A stretch of 64,000 bases of DNA. It comes from UBA1206 sp045600105 (GTDB taxonomy: Bacteria; Bacillota; Clostridia; Oscillospirales; CAG-382). Position 1 is the first letter of the stretch; each line of letters opens with the position of its first letter. Both the position numbers and the translations under genes were made by a program. Under the pieces are notes generated by a model. It made no database searches and had not been told where the DNA came from. It was given only the letters and a program-made list of their open reading frames with translations. Positions 41,981-51,052 of the stretch are shown piece by piece. The DNA lies in the NCBI GenBank assembly GCA_045600105.1, contig JAZRXG010000034.1, forward strand, positions 47,330 through 111,329. Direction: 5' to 3'.

Positions 41981-43194
41981 TATTTTCCTCGGATAATGTC
42001 TCCGGGCTTCGCGCCCGCGAGTTTTATGTAAAATACCGATTTCGGATGCGGAGTCGAGCTGATCTCCTGCATTTCCTCGTCGTATATTTCTTCGATCCTG
42101 ATGTCTCTGCCGCATTCACCCGGGGTGAGAAGCTGATAGTCGGAATGAGCAAACATCTTGTTCTTCTGAAAGCACTTTGCAAGGCCCGTTTTTTCGTCGT
42201 ACTCAGTGACGAAGCAGTAAAACGGCTTTTCGCAGAGATAACCGGGCTCCTTTACGGTGTTCGGCGTGTCGCAGATATTGTCGTAATAGAATCCCGTGTG
42301 ATATTCGCGGTGGCTCACGCCCTCGACCTCGGCAAGCAGCGACGGGTCGAACGGTCTGCCCGCGTAATAGTCGGATAACGCCTTTTTGTAGGCGTTTGTG
42401 ACGCAGGCGGTGTAGTACGCCGATTTCATCCTGCCTTCGATCTTGAAGCTCGTTATCCCGCATTCGGCAAGGTCGGCGAGATGCTCTATCATGCAGGTGT
42501 CGCGGCTTGAGAATATATATGTCCCTTCGTCGTGCTGTTCGGTCGAAAGGTATTCGCCGTCGCGCTTTTCCTCGTGGAAAAAGTAGTGCCATCTGCACGG
42601 CTGGGCGCATCTGCCCTCGTTGGCGTTCCTGCCCGTGAAATAGTTCGAAAGCAGGCATCTGCCAGAATACGAAATGCACATCGCGCCGTGTACGAACGCC
42701 TCAAGCTCGAGCTCGTCGGGGATATTGCGGCGTATATCGCGTATGTCCTCAAACGAAAGCTCGCGCGCGAGCACTATGCGGCTCACACCGTTGCGGTACC
42801 AGAATCCGCAGCCTTCGGAGTTGACCGTGGAAGCCTGCGTGGAGAGGTGTATCACCGCGTCCTTCACGCGCTCCTTCAGCACCGTCATCACGCCCGGGTC
42901 GCTCACGATGAACGCGTCCGGCAGAGAGGACGATATCGAATCGAGGACCTCCGGCAGCTCCTTCAGCCTCGAATCGGGCGGCATCGTGTTGAGCGTCAGA
43001 TACACCTTTGCGCCTTTGGAGTGAGCGTATCTTACGCCGTCAGCGAATTCGTCGGGATCGAAGTTGTCGGTCGAAGCGCGCATACCGAATTTTTTGAGCG
43101 CGCAGTATACGGCGTCGGCGCCGTAGTCAACGGCAAAACGCAGCTTTTCGGGGTTCCCCGCGGGGGACAGTATTTCGGGTCTCTCAGTTCTCAT
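41980..43194 (-). CDS. U32-family peptidase / tRNA hydroxylation protein
   Basis: A 404-residue protein. The opening PEILSPAGNPEKLRFAVDYGADAVYC and the U32 signature EAFVHGAMCISYSGRCLLS are present, followed by the cysteines of NEGRCAQPCRW. Members such as TrhP/YrrN-YrrO are now tied to 5-hydroxyuridine formation in tRNA, although named collagenase-like. It overlaps mltG by 11 nt, as in the Bacillus yrrL-yrrN-yrrO neighbourhood. Confidence 0.93.
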   Translation of the reverse strand: MRTERPEILSPAGNPEKLRFAVDYGADAVYCALKKFGMRASTDNFDPDEFADGVRYAHSKGAKVYLTLNTMPPDSRLKELPEVLDSISSSLPDAFIVSDPGVMTVLKERVKDAVIHLSTQASTVNSEGCGFWYRNGVSRIVLARELSFEDIRDIRRNIPDELELEAFVHGAMCISYSGRCLLSNYFTGRNANEGRCAQPCRWHYFFHEEKRDGEYLSTEQHDEGTYIFSSRDTCMIEHLADLAECGITSFKIEGRMKSAYYTACVTNAYKKALSDYYAGRPFDPSLLAEVEGVSHREYHTGFYYDNICDTPNTVKEPGYLCEKPFYCFVTEYDEKTGLAKCFQKNKMFAHSDYQLLTPGECGRDIRIEEIYDEEMQEISSTPHPKSVFYIKLAGAKPGDIIRGK

Positions 43195-44860
43195 AATTTG
43201 CGTTGTCCTTTGCCGCCTGAAGCTTGTTTTTCTCGTGTCCGGCGGATGTTTCGGCGTAATAGAACACGCCTGCCTTGTTCGACACGAAGAAATACGCGTT
43301 TATGGGTTCTCCCTCTTCGTCGAGCGGTTTGTCGGGATATATCGCCGCGGAGAGCGCGTCGAAACCGGGGTTGCAGATGGATCCCGGCGGGATACCTTTG
43401 TATTTATAGGTATTGTAAGGGTTGTCGAGTTCAAGGTGTTCCTTGGTCAGGTCCTCGATATGCTCGGGAAGAACGTACTGTATCGTGGCGTCCGATTCGA
43501 GGAAGGGAAATTCAGACGCGTGTTCGAGTCTGTTATGGAAAACATAGGATATGCTTTCCATATCGATATCGAATTTCGCTTCCGCCTGTATCATCGAGGC
43601 GATCGTCACGATGTCGTCGAACGAAAGATTCATCTTTTCGATGTCCGCCTTGAACGTCGATTCGTAATACTGCCAGAATCTGACGTCAAAGTTGTTGAGC
43701 ATCTTGTTGATGATGAGATATTCGTCCGAATCTTTGTAGAAATAATAGGTATCGGGGTAGAGGTAACCTTCAAGACGGTATTTTCTCGTTTCGGGGTAGC
43801 CCATTTCGTCGAGCAGCCTCACGAATTCGTGCTTATAGGGATAATTGTTTATGGCTTCCACGAAATCCTCGCGGTCTCCGATGCCGTTCGCCACGAGCAG
43901 GTCGATTATCTCGTCGACGGTGTAGCCTTCGGGGATGGTGACCGAAACCTCGATGAACTCGTACTTTTCTTCGGTAAGCTCGGAAATTATCTGGCTGTAG
44001 TTCATCGACGAGTTTATCGTGTGTTCACCGAGCAGGAACGAATCGGCGTCGTCGCCCTGATAGATCATATAAAGGTCAAACGCCCAGTCGTATTTTATGA
44101 CACCGTTTCGCTTGAGCAGATAAGCAAGCTCTTTTCTCGTCATGTCGTCCGTGACGTTGACGGTAACGGTGTGCTCGGTCTTTACGAACGCGAATACGTC
44201 GTTGGCGATGGAAATGACGTAGTACGACGTGAACGCGGAAATGATGAGTACGATCAGGACGTATACAGCGGCTTTGATGATGAATCCGCTGTTCCAGATA
44301 AACGCGGCGATTTTCAGAAGTATGCGCACGAATATATTGTGCTGCTCTTCGTCTTCTTCCTCGTCCTCGCCGGCATCATCCGAGTCGTCCGCGGCTTCGG
44401 CGTTTTCGCCTTCCTTCACGATATACGACTCCGGCGTCGCGAAATCGGTGACGAGCGGCGACGTATGATCGGAAAGATGACCTTCTATATTCAACTCCGA
44501 TGTGAGATTCAGGTTTTCGGTTATAGGCGGATGACTGAAATGGCTCTGCCAGTTTATATCCGCGGCGTTTCCCGCGTCGTTTATGAGCTCAGGCTCGGAG
44601 CCGTCGGGGAGAGGCAAACCGTTTTCAGCGCCGGCGTCGGCGTCTTCCGCGGTGACAAGCGACGCTTCCGCTTCCGCCGCGGCTGATTTTTCCGCCGTTT
44701 CATCCGGAAACGGATCGGTGCCGTTCAGCAGCTCTTCGAGATCGGCGAAGCGGTCTTTGGAAAGCTTTTCGCTGAGTTTTTTGCTTTCCTCGCGGTATTG
44801 CTCGAGCAGAGTATTTATGTCGTCGGCTTTATCGGGAGTTTTGTTATTGTTTTCCTGCAT
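43184..44860 (-). CDS. mltG: Endolytic murein transglycosylase MltG
   Basis: A 558-residue protein, longer than usual (about 340-380) because of about 190 N-terminal cytoplasmic residues rich in Asp/Glu (for example EDEEEDEEQ near 166-173). A single membrane span lies at about 196-217. The extracellular part has the LysM-like/YceG region and the catalytic Glu in ASMIQAEAKF, then PFLESDATIQYVL and KGIPPGSICNPG. It cleaves nascent glycan strands and so sets their length. Confidence 0.94.
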   Translation of the reverse strand: MQENNNKTPDKADDINTLLEQYREESKKLSEKLSKDRFADLEELLNGTDPFPDETAEKSAAAEAEASLVTAEDADAGAENGLPLPDGSEPELINDAGNAADINWQSHFSHPPITENLNLTSELNIEGHLSDHTSPLVTDFATPESYIVKEGENAEAADDSDDAGEDEEEDEEQHNIFVRILLKIAAFIWNSGFIIKAAVYVLIVLIISAFTSYYVISIANDVFAFVKTEHTVTVNVTDDMTRKELAYLLKRNGVIKYDWAFDLYMIYQGDDADSFLLGEHTINSSMNYSQIISELTEEKYEFIEVSVTIPEGYTVDEIIDLLVANGIGDREDFVEAINNYPYKHEFVRLLDEMGYPETRKYRLEGYLYPDTYYFYKDSDEYLIINKMLNNFDVRFWQYYESTFKADIEKMNLSFDDIVTIASMIQAEAKFDIDMESISYVFHNRLEHASEFPFLESDATIQYVLPEHIEDLTKEHLELDNPYNTYKYKGIPPGSICNPGFDALSAAIYPDKPLDEEGEPINAYFFVSNKAGVFYYAETSAGHEKNKLQAAKDNANYEN

Positions 44861-44869
44861 TGTATCTCC

Positions 44870-45748
44870 TTAACTAAAAACAACGATGAGGATGAATACG
44901 AGTATCAGCCCGAAAAATCCGGGAGACAAGAAGACCGTCGAAAGATTGGAAAAACTTCTTTTCGGCATTTCGGTGTTTTTTGCTTCCGAACGTTTGTAAA
45001 AGACTTTTTCGGTATTGCTCAGCACGAGCACGAGAGAAAGCAGCATTATGGCGCCCACGATGAACGCCGCGAAAAATCCGCCGCTCTTCTGCACCGTGAC
45101 GCGAACGAACGAATCGCTGACGTATATACTGAGCAGGTTGCTGATAAAATGGATAATTATAGGTATGAAAATGGATTTGGTGACCGTTGCGGCTGCCCCG
45201 AGCACTATGCCCGAAAACAGATAAAGCGGGAACGCCTCGATGGAGAAGTGTATCATCGAGAAGCAGATCGCCGAGAACAGCACCGCGCTGAACGAACCGA
45301 AAACGCGGTATTCCGCGAGTATGATGCCTCGAAAGAAGAGTTCCTCGCATATTGCCGGAACGAGCGCGATGGTGAGTATGACAGCAGCGTCCGACGCGCC
45401 GCCGATAGACGTCATTTCGGGTACGATATGGTCGACGCCCGACGGGAGCGAGCCGGCGCCCATGTAATAGAAGCACTTGATGAGCAGGTTGCCCGAGATG
45501 AGGAGAAGCGCCGCTTCAAGCACGAAGATGAGCCCGCCGTTATGCGTGCTCGAAAGCATGAACGGCGTGTTGAGGGTCCTGCCGCGCAGAAAATAATATA
45601 TGACGCAGGGGAAGACGAAGATCATTATCTGAAGCACGCAGATGAGCAGCAGCTTTTCGTCCGATGAAGTGATGTCTGCCGACTGCATTATGAATATCCG
45701 GCTGCTGAGAGACAAAAGGAGCAGAAGCAGTATCGTCAGCGCCGGCAC
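44870..45748 (-). CDS. CPBP-family intramembrane metalloprotease
   Basis: About 292 residues with about eight spans. The CPBP motifs are intact: EELFFRG (EExxxR), FSMIH (FxxxH) and HFISN (HxxxN). Such proteins are prenyl-protease (Rce1) relatives, some linked to bacteriocin immunity. The start is unclear. GTG 45748 has no Shine-Dalgarno, while a strong AGGAGGAG (45787-45794) sits 5 nt before an in-frame ATA at 45781, and the frame stays open between them. The extra residues (KNKLTLTTLLV) complete the first hydrophobic segment. Confidence 0.85.
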   Translation of the reverse strand: MPALTILLLLLLSLSSRIFIMQSADITSSDEKLLLICVLQIMIFVFPCVIYYFLRGRTLNTPFMLSSTHNGGLIFVLEAALLLISGNLLIKCFYYMGAGSLPSGVDHIVPEMTSIGGASDAAVILTIALVPAICEELFFRGIILAEYRVFGSFSAVLFSAICFSMIHFSIEAFPLYLFSGIVLGAAATVTKSIFIPIIIHFISNLLSIYVSDSFVRVTVQKSGGFFAAFIVGAIMLLSLVLVLSNTEKVFYKRSEAKNTEMPKRSFSNLSTVFLSPGFFGLILVFILIVVFS

Positions 45749-45817
45749 CAGAAGTGTCGTGAGGGTAAGTTTGTTTTTTATTTCGGCTCCTCCTTTCTCC
45801 GCGACGTGCGGACGTTT

Positions 45818-46348
45818 TTATGCCTGTATCTGTGATTTTATCGCTTTCGCCTTTTCGGCGTCGAAAAGGGCTTCGGTGAGAGCAAGCGCGAATTCCTGCG
45901 CCACTCCCATTCCTTTCGCGGTGATGATGTTGCCGTCGCGCACCACTTTGGAATCGATTTTAACGTATCCCGTCAGCTTTTCCTCGAAGCCGGGGAAGCA
46001 GACGGCTCTTTTGTTTTTCAGTATGCCGAGCCCGCCGAGTACCGAAGGGGCGGCGCATATCGCGCCTATGAGCTTGTTTTTGCCGTACGCTTCAACGACG
46101 GCGTCTGTGACCTTTTTGCTCGAAGCGAGGTTGAGCGTTCCGGGCATACCGCCGGGAAGAACGTAAAGCTCGGCGTCGGGCACGTCGGATGTATCGGCTC
46201 TCACTTCAAGACCGTGAGCGCCCGTGACCGTGCTTTTCCCGCTTACCGAAACGAGTGTGACGCCCGCACCCGCTCTTTTGAGTATATCCCACGGCGTAAG
46301 AGCTTCGACCTCTTCAAAGCCGTCGGCAAGAAATATTACTGCTTTCAT
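45818..46348 (-). CDS. DJ-1/PfpI family protein (YajL-like)
   Basis: A 176-residue protein with the DJ-1 nucleophile elbow GAICAAPSVL (Cys), the upstream Glu in FLADGFEEVEA, and VLPGGMPGT. Members act as glyoxalases, deglycases or redox-stress chaperones; which applies is not decidable. ATG 46348 overlaps the preceding stop by ATGA and has GGAG 8 nt upstream. Confidence 0.9.
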   Translation of the reverse strand: MKAVIFLADGFEEVEALTPWDILKRAGAGVTLVSVSGKSTVTGAHGLEVRADTSDVPDAELYVLPGGMPGTLNLASSKKVTDAVVEAYGKNKLIGAICAAPSVLGGLGILKNKRAVCFPGFEEKLTGYVKIDSKVVRDGNIITAKGMGVAQEFALALTEALFDAEKAKAIKSQIQA

Positions 46349-47025
46349 TTTTCCCACTCCCTGATTATTGACACGATCTCGTCGTGTATGTCGTCGATCG
46401 AACGCATTTTGCCGTTTTCGGCGCAGTTGACCGTCTTCCAGCCGAGCTTCGACGCCGAATACAGAGCGGCGCGGTAGCTTTTTTCAAGATGAGAAGCGCT
46501 TTTTTCGTGTATGTCCATGTGCCTGTCGGCGTTTTCGGCGCTTCTTTTCACGATGTTGCTTTTTGCGACCTCCGGCGGAATGCACAGATAAATGCACAGA
46601 TCGGGCTTCGGAAGACCAAGCTTGCCGAATTCGTAATCGTAAAGCCATTCAAGAAAGGCGTCCCATTCCTCTTCGGGCAGCTTGGAAAGCTGATGGACGC
46701 AGTTTGCGGTGGTGTAACGGTTCGAAAGGATCACTTTTCCGCTTTCGTAGTCCTTTTTCCAGTCGAGCATATACGAGCAGTATCTGTCCGACGCGAAGAA
46801 CGATGACGCGGCGTAGGCGTTGACCGCTTCGGGATCGCTGCCGAACTCGCCGTTCAGATACATGACGAGGTGCTTTGACCACGCTTCGTTATACGTCGGG
46901 AACGAAAGATATCTGTATTCTTTGTTCTCGGATATAAAATAATCAATAAGAAGCTTCGTCTGCGTTTCCTTGCCGGAACCGTCAAGTCCGTCAAACGCGA
47001 TGAAGGCTTTTTTTGTGTCGCTCAT
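46345..47025 (-). CDS. Thymidylate kinase-like P-loop kinase
   Basis: A 226-residue kinase. The P-loop is GLDGSGK (residues 13-19), the DRY-like motif is SNRYTTAN, and CIYLCIPPEVAKSNIVKR matches the TMP kinase LID region. The NRY in place of DRY and the length are within the range of divergent dTMP kinases. It starts the long minus-strand run and is coupled to the DJ-1 gene. Confidence 0.82.
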   Translation of the reverse strand: MSDTKKAFIAFDGLDGSGKETQTKLLIDYFISENKEYRYLSFPTYNEAWSKHLVMYLNGEFGSDPEAVNAYAASSFFASDRYCSYMLDWKKDYESGKVILSNRYTTANCVHQLSKLPEEEWDAFLEWLYDYEFGKLGLPKPDLCIYLCIPPEVAKSNIVKRSAENADRHMDIHEKSASHLEKSYRAALYSASKLGWKTVNCAENGKMRSIDDIHDEIVSIIREWEK

Positions 47026-47063
47026 GCCGCGGTTTGCTCCGATCCTAATTTTATACAACGTAC

Positions 47064-47092
47064 AGTATACCACCACAAAATGTAAAAATCAA
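47064..47092 (-). promoter_or_regulatory. Promoter of the long minus-strand run
   Basis: On the minus strand TTGATT (47087-47092), 17 bp, TATACT (47064-47069). Upstream is a very A+T-rich tract with ATAAATATTT in direct repeat (47092-47101 and 47102-47111), a possible UP element. Confidence 0.7.
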
Positions 47093-47142
47093 TAAATATT
47101 TATAAATATTTATAATATATAAGTACGATTTTTTCACGGCGG

Positions 47143-47170
47143 TTGACAAAAGCCGAGTTTTATGTATAAT
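47143..47170 (+). promoter_or_regulatory. Promoter of the surface phosphoesterase gene
   Basis: TTGACA (47143-47148), 16 bp, TATAAT (47165-47170), 28 nt before the start codon and divergent from the minus-strand promoter. Confidence 0.85.
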
Positions 47171-47198
47171 GAGATCAGTAAAACACGGAGGATATATA

Positions 47199-50100
47199 AT
47201 GAAAAGGTATTTTTCGCTCATCCTGGTCCTTTCGCTTCTTGTATCTCTTGCCTTGCCGTTCGGCGCGGACGCCGCGGACGACACGGAATATGTCGGCGGA
47301 GAAGTGCGCATCTCCGCGGAGTGTCCGCCGAGTGCCGTACTTGAGGCAAACGGCATACGATTCAGTCCCGTTGACCTTTCGTCCGAATTCGGGTCCGTTC
47401 ATTTCACCGCCACGGGACTCGACGGAGCGGGGTATAAGATACTCCTCAACGGAAACGAGATAGGCGCTCTTTCTTCCGAAGGCAGCGTCGTCATCGACCC
47501 CAAGCTGCTCGTCGACGGCACCAACGAGATAACGCTGTCTCCCGTCATCGGCAAGGGCGTTTACGACAAATCAAAAGTTTACGGCACCTACAACGTCGAC
47601 GACTTCGATCTTCAGACGTTTTCGCTTCGCTACGTCGACGGTAAGCCCATCGACCTCGAGCTCGTGAAGTATATGCCCATACAGAACGCGGCGGGATACA
47701 CCGAGGTCACGTCGGAATACGACGGCAAAAAGGTCGTGCTCGGCGACGGCTGGAACTCGTCCAACAATCTCGGCGGCACCACTCCCGACGTTCCCATAAT
47801 GGCGGGCTTCAGATTCGACGGCTCGTTCGGAGCGGGCAAGACCATATTCGCCGTCGATACGACTCTGCTGCCCGAGGGCGAGAACGTGCTGCGCGTGTTC
47901 GACACCGAAAAAAACGAATATCTCGATACCGCCGTTACCATATTCGTCAACAACGAAGCGCCGAAAGCCGAATTCAGCATAGCGAACGGCGGCACGGTCA
48001 CGCCTCTGCGTCCGCTCACCGTCACTCTCGGCGACAGCGTATCGGGCTTCAAAAGCGCCGAGGTCTACCTTGACGACTCCAAGCTTGCCACCGTCAGAAA
48101 AACCGGAGTTTTCGATTTTTCGGAAAAGACGATGAGCGACGGAAACCACACCGCCTACGTCATCACACACGATAAAAAGGGAAATAAAGAATACTTTTTC
48201 CTGTTCTTCAAATACAGATCCGCCGACGCGCTTTCTCCCGAATTCACCGAAAACGGCGTTTCGGTCCCCGAAGGATACACGCTGTCCTACGTTGATATTT
48301 CAAATAACGTGAATATGTTCACCAACCCGATGGGAGACGAAAACGACGCCAAGCTGCGCAGCTCTCTTGAGGAACTTCGCGACATCCGAAAACTCGGGGA
48401 AATAAAGACCACGGCGATCGGCGACGCCTCCCCATATCAGGCGTTCCTCGTCGACGTCTCGGACAAAAAGGGAGATAACGTCGTCATAAGCTGCTCCGCC
48501 GAAACGGGCGACGGCAACGACTGGAGCCTTTCGGTCTGGAACAAAACGTCTTCCTCGTGGGATACCGTCGGTTCCGCTTACTGCGGCGAAACGCTCACCG
48601 TGAAGATCCCCGCCGACAAATACGTAAACAACGGAAAAGTGAGAGCCCGTATCGGCATAAGAACCGTGGGCAACGGCAGCGACACCATACTCTGGCAGAC
48701 CGACCCTCAGCATTACAGCACGTTCGAAGACATCAACTTCCTTTATGAAGCGGTAATGAAATACACTGCCGGGGAATACGCGAAAGGGAATATCGCCTAT
48801 TCGATATGCACCGGCGACGTCGTCGATCAGGCAGGCACCAAGGCGCAGGCGGAAAAGGAATACACCTTCGCCTCGGCGATGCAGAAGATCATCGACGACG
48901 CGGGCGTCCCCAACGGAGTGTGCGCCGGCAACCACGACGTTCTTCACACGACCTACGACTATCAGTATTTCCACAAATATTTCCCGGCGAAACGCTATAA
49001 CGCCAACGAATGGTTCGGCGGCTCGCTCAACAACAACGAATGTCACTTTGACCTCATCACGGTCGGCGGCTACGACCTGCTCGTGCTTTATTTCGGCTAC
49101 GGCAGGAACGCCGACGAGGATTCGATAGCCTGGGCGAACGCGGTGCTCAAGGCGTACCCCGACCGCAACGCCATCGTCGCCACCCACGAATACATAGATC
49201 AGAACGGTACGCAGCTTTCCGACAAAGCGAAAAAAATGTGGAGCGACGTCGTCTGCCCCAACGAAAACGTAAAAATGGTCATCTGCGGACACTCCGAAGG
49301 CGTCTGCGACCAGTGGAGGGAAGTCGAAGGCACCGACAGAAGGGTGCTCGAGATACTCCACGACTATCAGTTCGCCGAAATGAATCAGGGTCCCAAAAAC
49401 ATCCTCAACGGCATGACCTGCGACGGCGAAGCCTTCCTGCGCCTTATGACCTTCAACGAGGCGGGACAGCTTCTGATGAAGACCTACTCGCCGGAATACG
49501 ATCTCGACGCTTACTACGCTTCGTATCTCGAAGAATACGTCTATGACGTCGGGTTCACCACCACCGGACGCAGCGTAAAAACGAAGACGTTCTTTGCGGG
49601 TTACGAATGTGAAGAAAACGAAAAATGCAAAGCGGTCTTCGCCGTTTCCCCCGACGGAGTTCTTTCGCCGCTTGCGGTAAAGGATTTCGATTTCGTTCCG
49701 TATAAAACGGACGGAAAAAGCCCCGAATATAAAATCGACGCGGAGATCGCTTCAAACAAATGGTACCCCGGCATTGAATCGACGCTTGATTTCGGAAAAG
49801 CCGGGTCTTTCCCCGACGCCGAGTCGGTCATAAGCCTTCTTCCCGCGAACGCTTCGGTCCTTCGCCGTTCGAGCGGAATGGAAGATTACGACACCGTCGT
49901 GAACGAAGACGGCGGCCTGACGATCACCGGAACGGGAACCGGATATAACTGGATAACTCTCAGAAACGACGTCACGAGGACCGACGTCAGCGGGCATCCC
50001 TATCTGTTCTTCTCGGTCGATACCGACAAGTCCTCCAAGTGGGGCATCACCGTTATCACAAGCAAAACGCAGTATCAGTTCTCGCGCGATCTGTACGAAC

Positions 50101-50666
50101 GCTTCGGCTACAAGGACTACGCAATCCCGAGCGATATCTGGGGCTCATGGCACGGATGCATCGATCTTTCGGACTGCCTTACCGCGGGCGAATCGGTCAT
50201 CGGCGTTTACCTGACCGCCGCCACCCCGGGAAAGAGCGTTACGTTCAACTACCTTTTCTTCGGTGACCCGAACGGAAAACGCATCGATTTCGTTTCCGGC
50301 GACACGGTTAAGACCGTGTTCGCGTCTTCTTCCGTTGACGAACCGACGGCTCCTTTCGAAGCGGGAATGGTCTTTGACGGCTGGTACGACAAGGACGGAA
50401 ACAAAATCGCTTTCCCCTACGGCGTGACTTCCGATATGACGCTCGTAGCGAAATTCACCGAAAGAGTCGACAACGGCGTCAAATGCGAATTTTTCGACGA
50501 CGAGCTTCCCATGGCGGAAAAGCTTGTCAAAGAAGAGGATGAATCGTCAAAGGCGGAAAAAGAACACGGCGGAATTTCTCCCGTCGTGTTCATCGTCATC
50601 GGCGTCGCCGCCGCCGCGCTCTGCGCCGCGGTGTTCGTCATCGTCAAGAAGAGGAAAAAGCATTAA
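47199..50666 (+). CDS. Large cell-surface calcineurin-like phosphoesterase
   Basis: A 1155-residue protein. A signal peptide ends near ADA (residue 25), and several beta-sandwich regions follow. The metallophosphoesterase domain (about residues 490-760) has TDPQHYS, CTGDVVDQ, CAGNHDV, VATHEY and CGHSEG, the five metal-ligand blocks. A Listeria-Bacteroides type repeat (FEAGMVFDGWYDKDGNKI) lies near residue 1060. The end has one membrane span followed by KKRKKH, and there is no LPXTG. It starts at ATG 47199 with GGAGG upstream and is monocistronic. Its substrate, such as an extracellular nucleotide or phosphodiester, is unknown. Confidence 0.88.
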   Translation: MKRYFSLILVLSLLVSLALPFGADAADDTEYVGGEVRISAECPPSAVLEANGIRFSPVDLSSEFGSVHFTATGLDGAGYKILLNGNEIGALSSEGSVVIDPKLLVDGTNEITLSPVIGKGVYDKSKVYGTYNVDDFDLQTFSLRYVDGKPIDLELVKYMPIQNAAGYTEVTSEYDGKKVVLGDGWNSSNNLGGTTPDVPIMAGFRFDGSFGAGKTIFAVDTTLLPEGENVLRVFDTEKNEYLDTAVTIFVNNEAPKAEFSIANGGTVTPLRPLTVTLGDSVSGFKSAEVYLDDSKLATVRKTGVFDFSEKTMSDGNHTAYVITHDKKGNKEYFFLFFKYRSADALSPEFTENGVSVPEGYTLSYVDISNNVNMFTNPMGDENDAKLRSSLEELRDIRKLGEIKTTAIGDASPYQAFLVDVSDKKGDNVVISCSAETGDGNDWSLSVWNKTSSSWDTVGSAYCGETLTVKIPADKYVNNGKVRARIGIRTVGNGSDTILWQTDPQHYSTFEDINFLYEAVMKYTAGEYAKGNIAYSICTGDVVDQAGTKAQAEKEYTFASAMQKIIDDAGVPNGVCAGNHDVLHTTYDYQYFHKYFPAKRYNANEWFGGSLNNNECHFDLITVGGYDLLVLYFGYGRNADEDSIAWANAVLKAYPDRNAIVATHEYIDQNGTQLSDKAKKMWSDVVCPNENVKMVICGHSEGVCDQWREVEGTDRRVLEILHDYQFAEMNQGPKNILNGMTCDGEAFLRLMTFNEAGQLLMKTYSPEYDLDAYYASYLEEYVYDVGFTTTGRSVKTKTFFAGYECEENEKCKAVFAVSPDGVLSPLAVKDFDFVPYKTDGKSPEYKIDAEIASNKWYPGIESTLDFGKAGSFPDAESVISLLPANASVLRRSSGMEDYDTVVNEDGGLTITGTGTGYNWITLRNDVTRTDVSGHPYLFFSVDTDKSSKWGITVITSKTQYQFSRDLYERFGYKDYAIPSDIWGSWHGCIDLSDCLTAGESVIGVYLTAATPGKSVTFNYLFFGDPNGKRIDFVSGDTVKTVFASSSVDEPTAPFEAGMVFDGWYDKDGNKIAFPYGVTSDMTLVAKFTERVDNGVKCEFFDDELPMAEKLVKEEDESSKAEKEHGGISPVVFIVIGVAAAALCAAVFVIVKKRKKH

Positions 50667-50683
50667 GCCTTAAGCAAATAGGA

Positions 50684-50975
50684 AAGGGCTTCCGCGAGGA
50701 AGTCCTTCAGACCGAAGACAAACTCGTTTCTTACGCCATTGAAATGCAAATAGAATAGAGTAAAAGTGTACTTTCGTCAAAAGGATGAGAGTACACTTTT
50801 ATAATAGGAATATTGATTTTATCAGAAATTTCAATGGCTTCGACGAAAAACTCGACTGCCGTAGTAATCTACGGCGACGCTCGCTTTTCGCCGAAATCAA
50901 CTTCGTTTGTCTCAGTCTGTTCAGATTGCAGACTTTGTCTGCAATCTGAAGGACTTCCGCGAGGAAGTCCTTTTT
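50684..50975. repeat. Hairpin-cluster element with matching palindromic ends
   Basis: The 386-nt gap between 50667 and 51052 has no gene but holds nested hairpins. The left end is AAGGGCTTCC-GCGA-GGAAGTCCTT (50684-50707). An outer pair, GCCATTGAAAT (50735-50745) with ATTTCAATGGC (50828-50838), encloses the perfect 12-bp stem TAAAAGTGTACT (50761-50772) with its partner (50790-50801). GCCGTAG/CTACGGC lies at 50858-50875. A perfect 14-bp stem with a TTT loop lies at 50920-50950. The right end, AAGGACTTCC-GCGA-GGAAGTCCTT plus a T run, lies at 50949-50975. The right-end hairpin can terminate transcription. It is MITE-like or an RNA gene; I cannot tell which. Confidence 0.7.
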
Positions 50976-51052
50976 GCTGTCGGTTTGATATTGAATAATC
51001 AACGTGATTTCAACCGAACTTCAAATCGTTTCCTTTAATTCCGAATTCCGCA

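Noticed and set aside
50684..50975. Possible CRISPR array in the hairpin cluster
   Set aside because: There are no regularly spaced direct repeats with unique spacers and no cas genes; the units are unlike hairpins.
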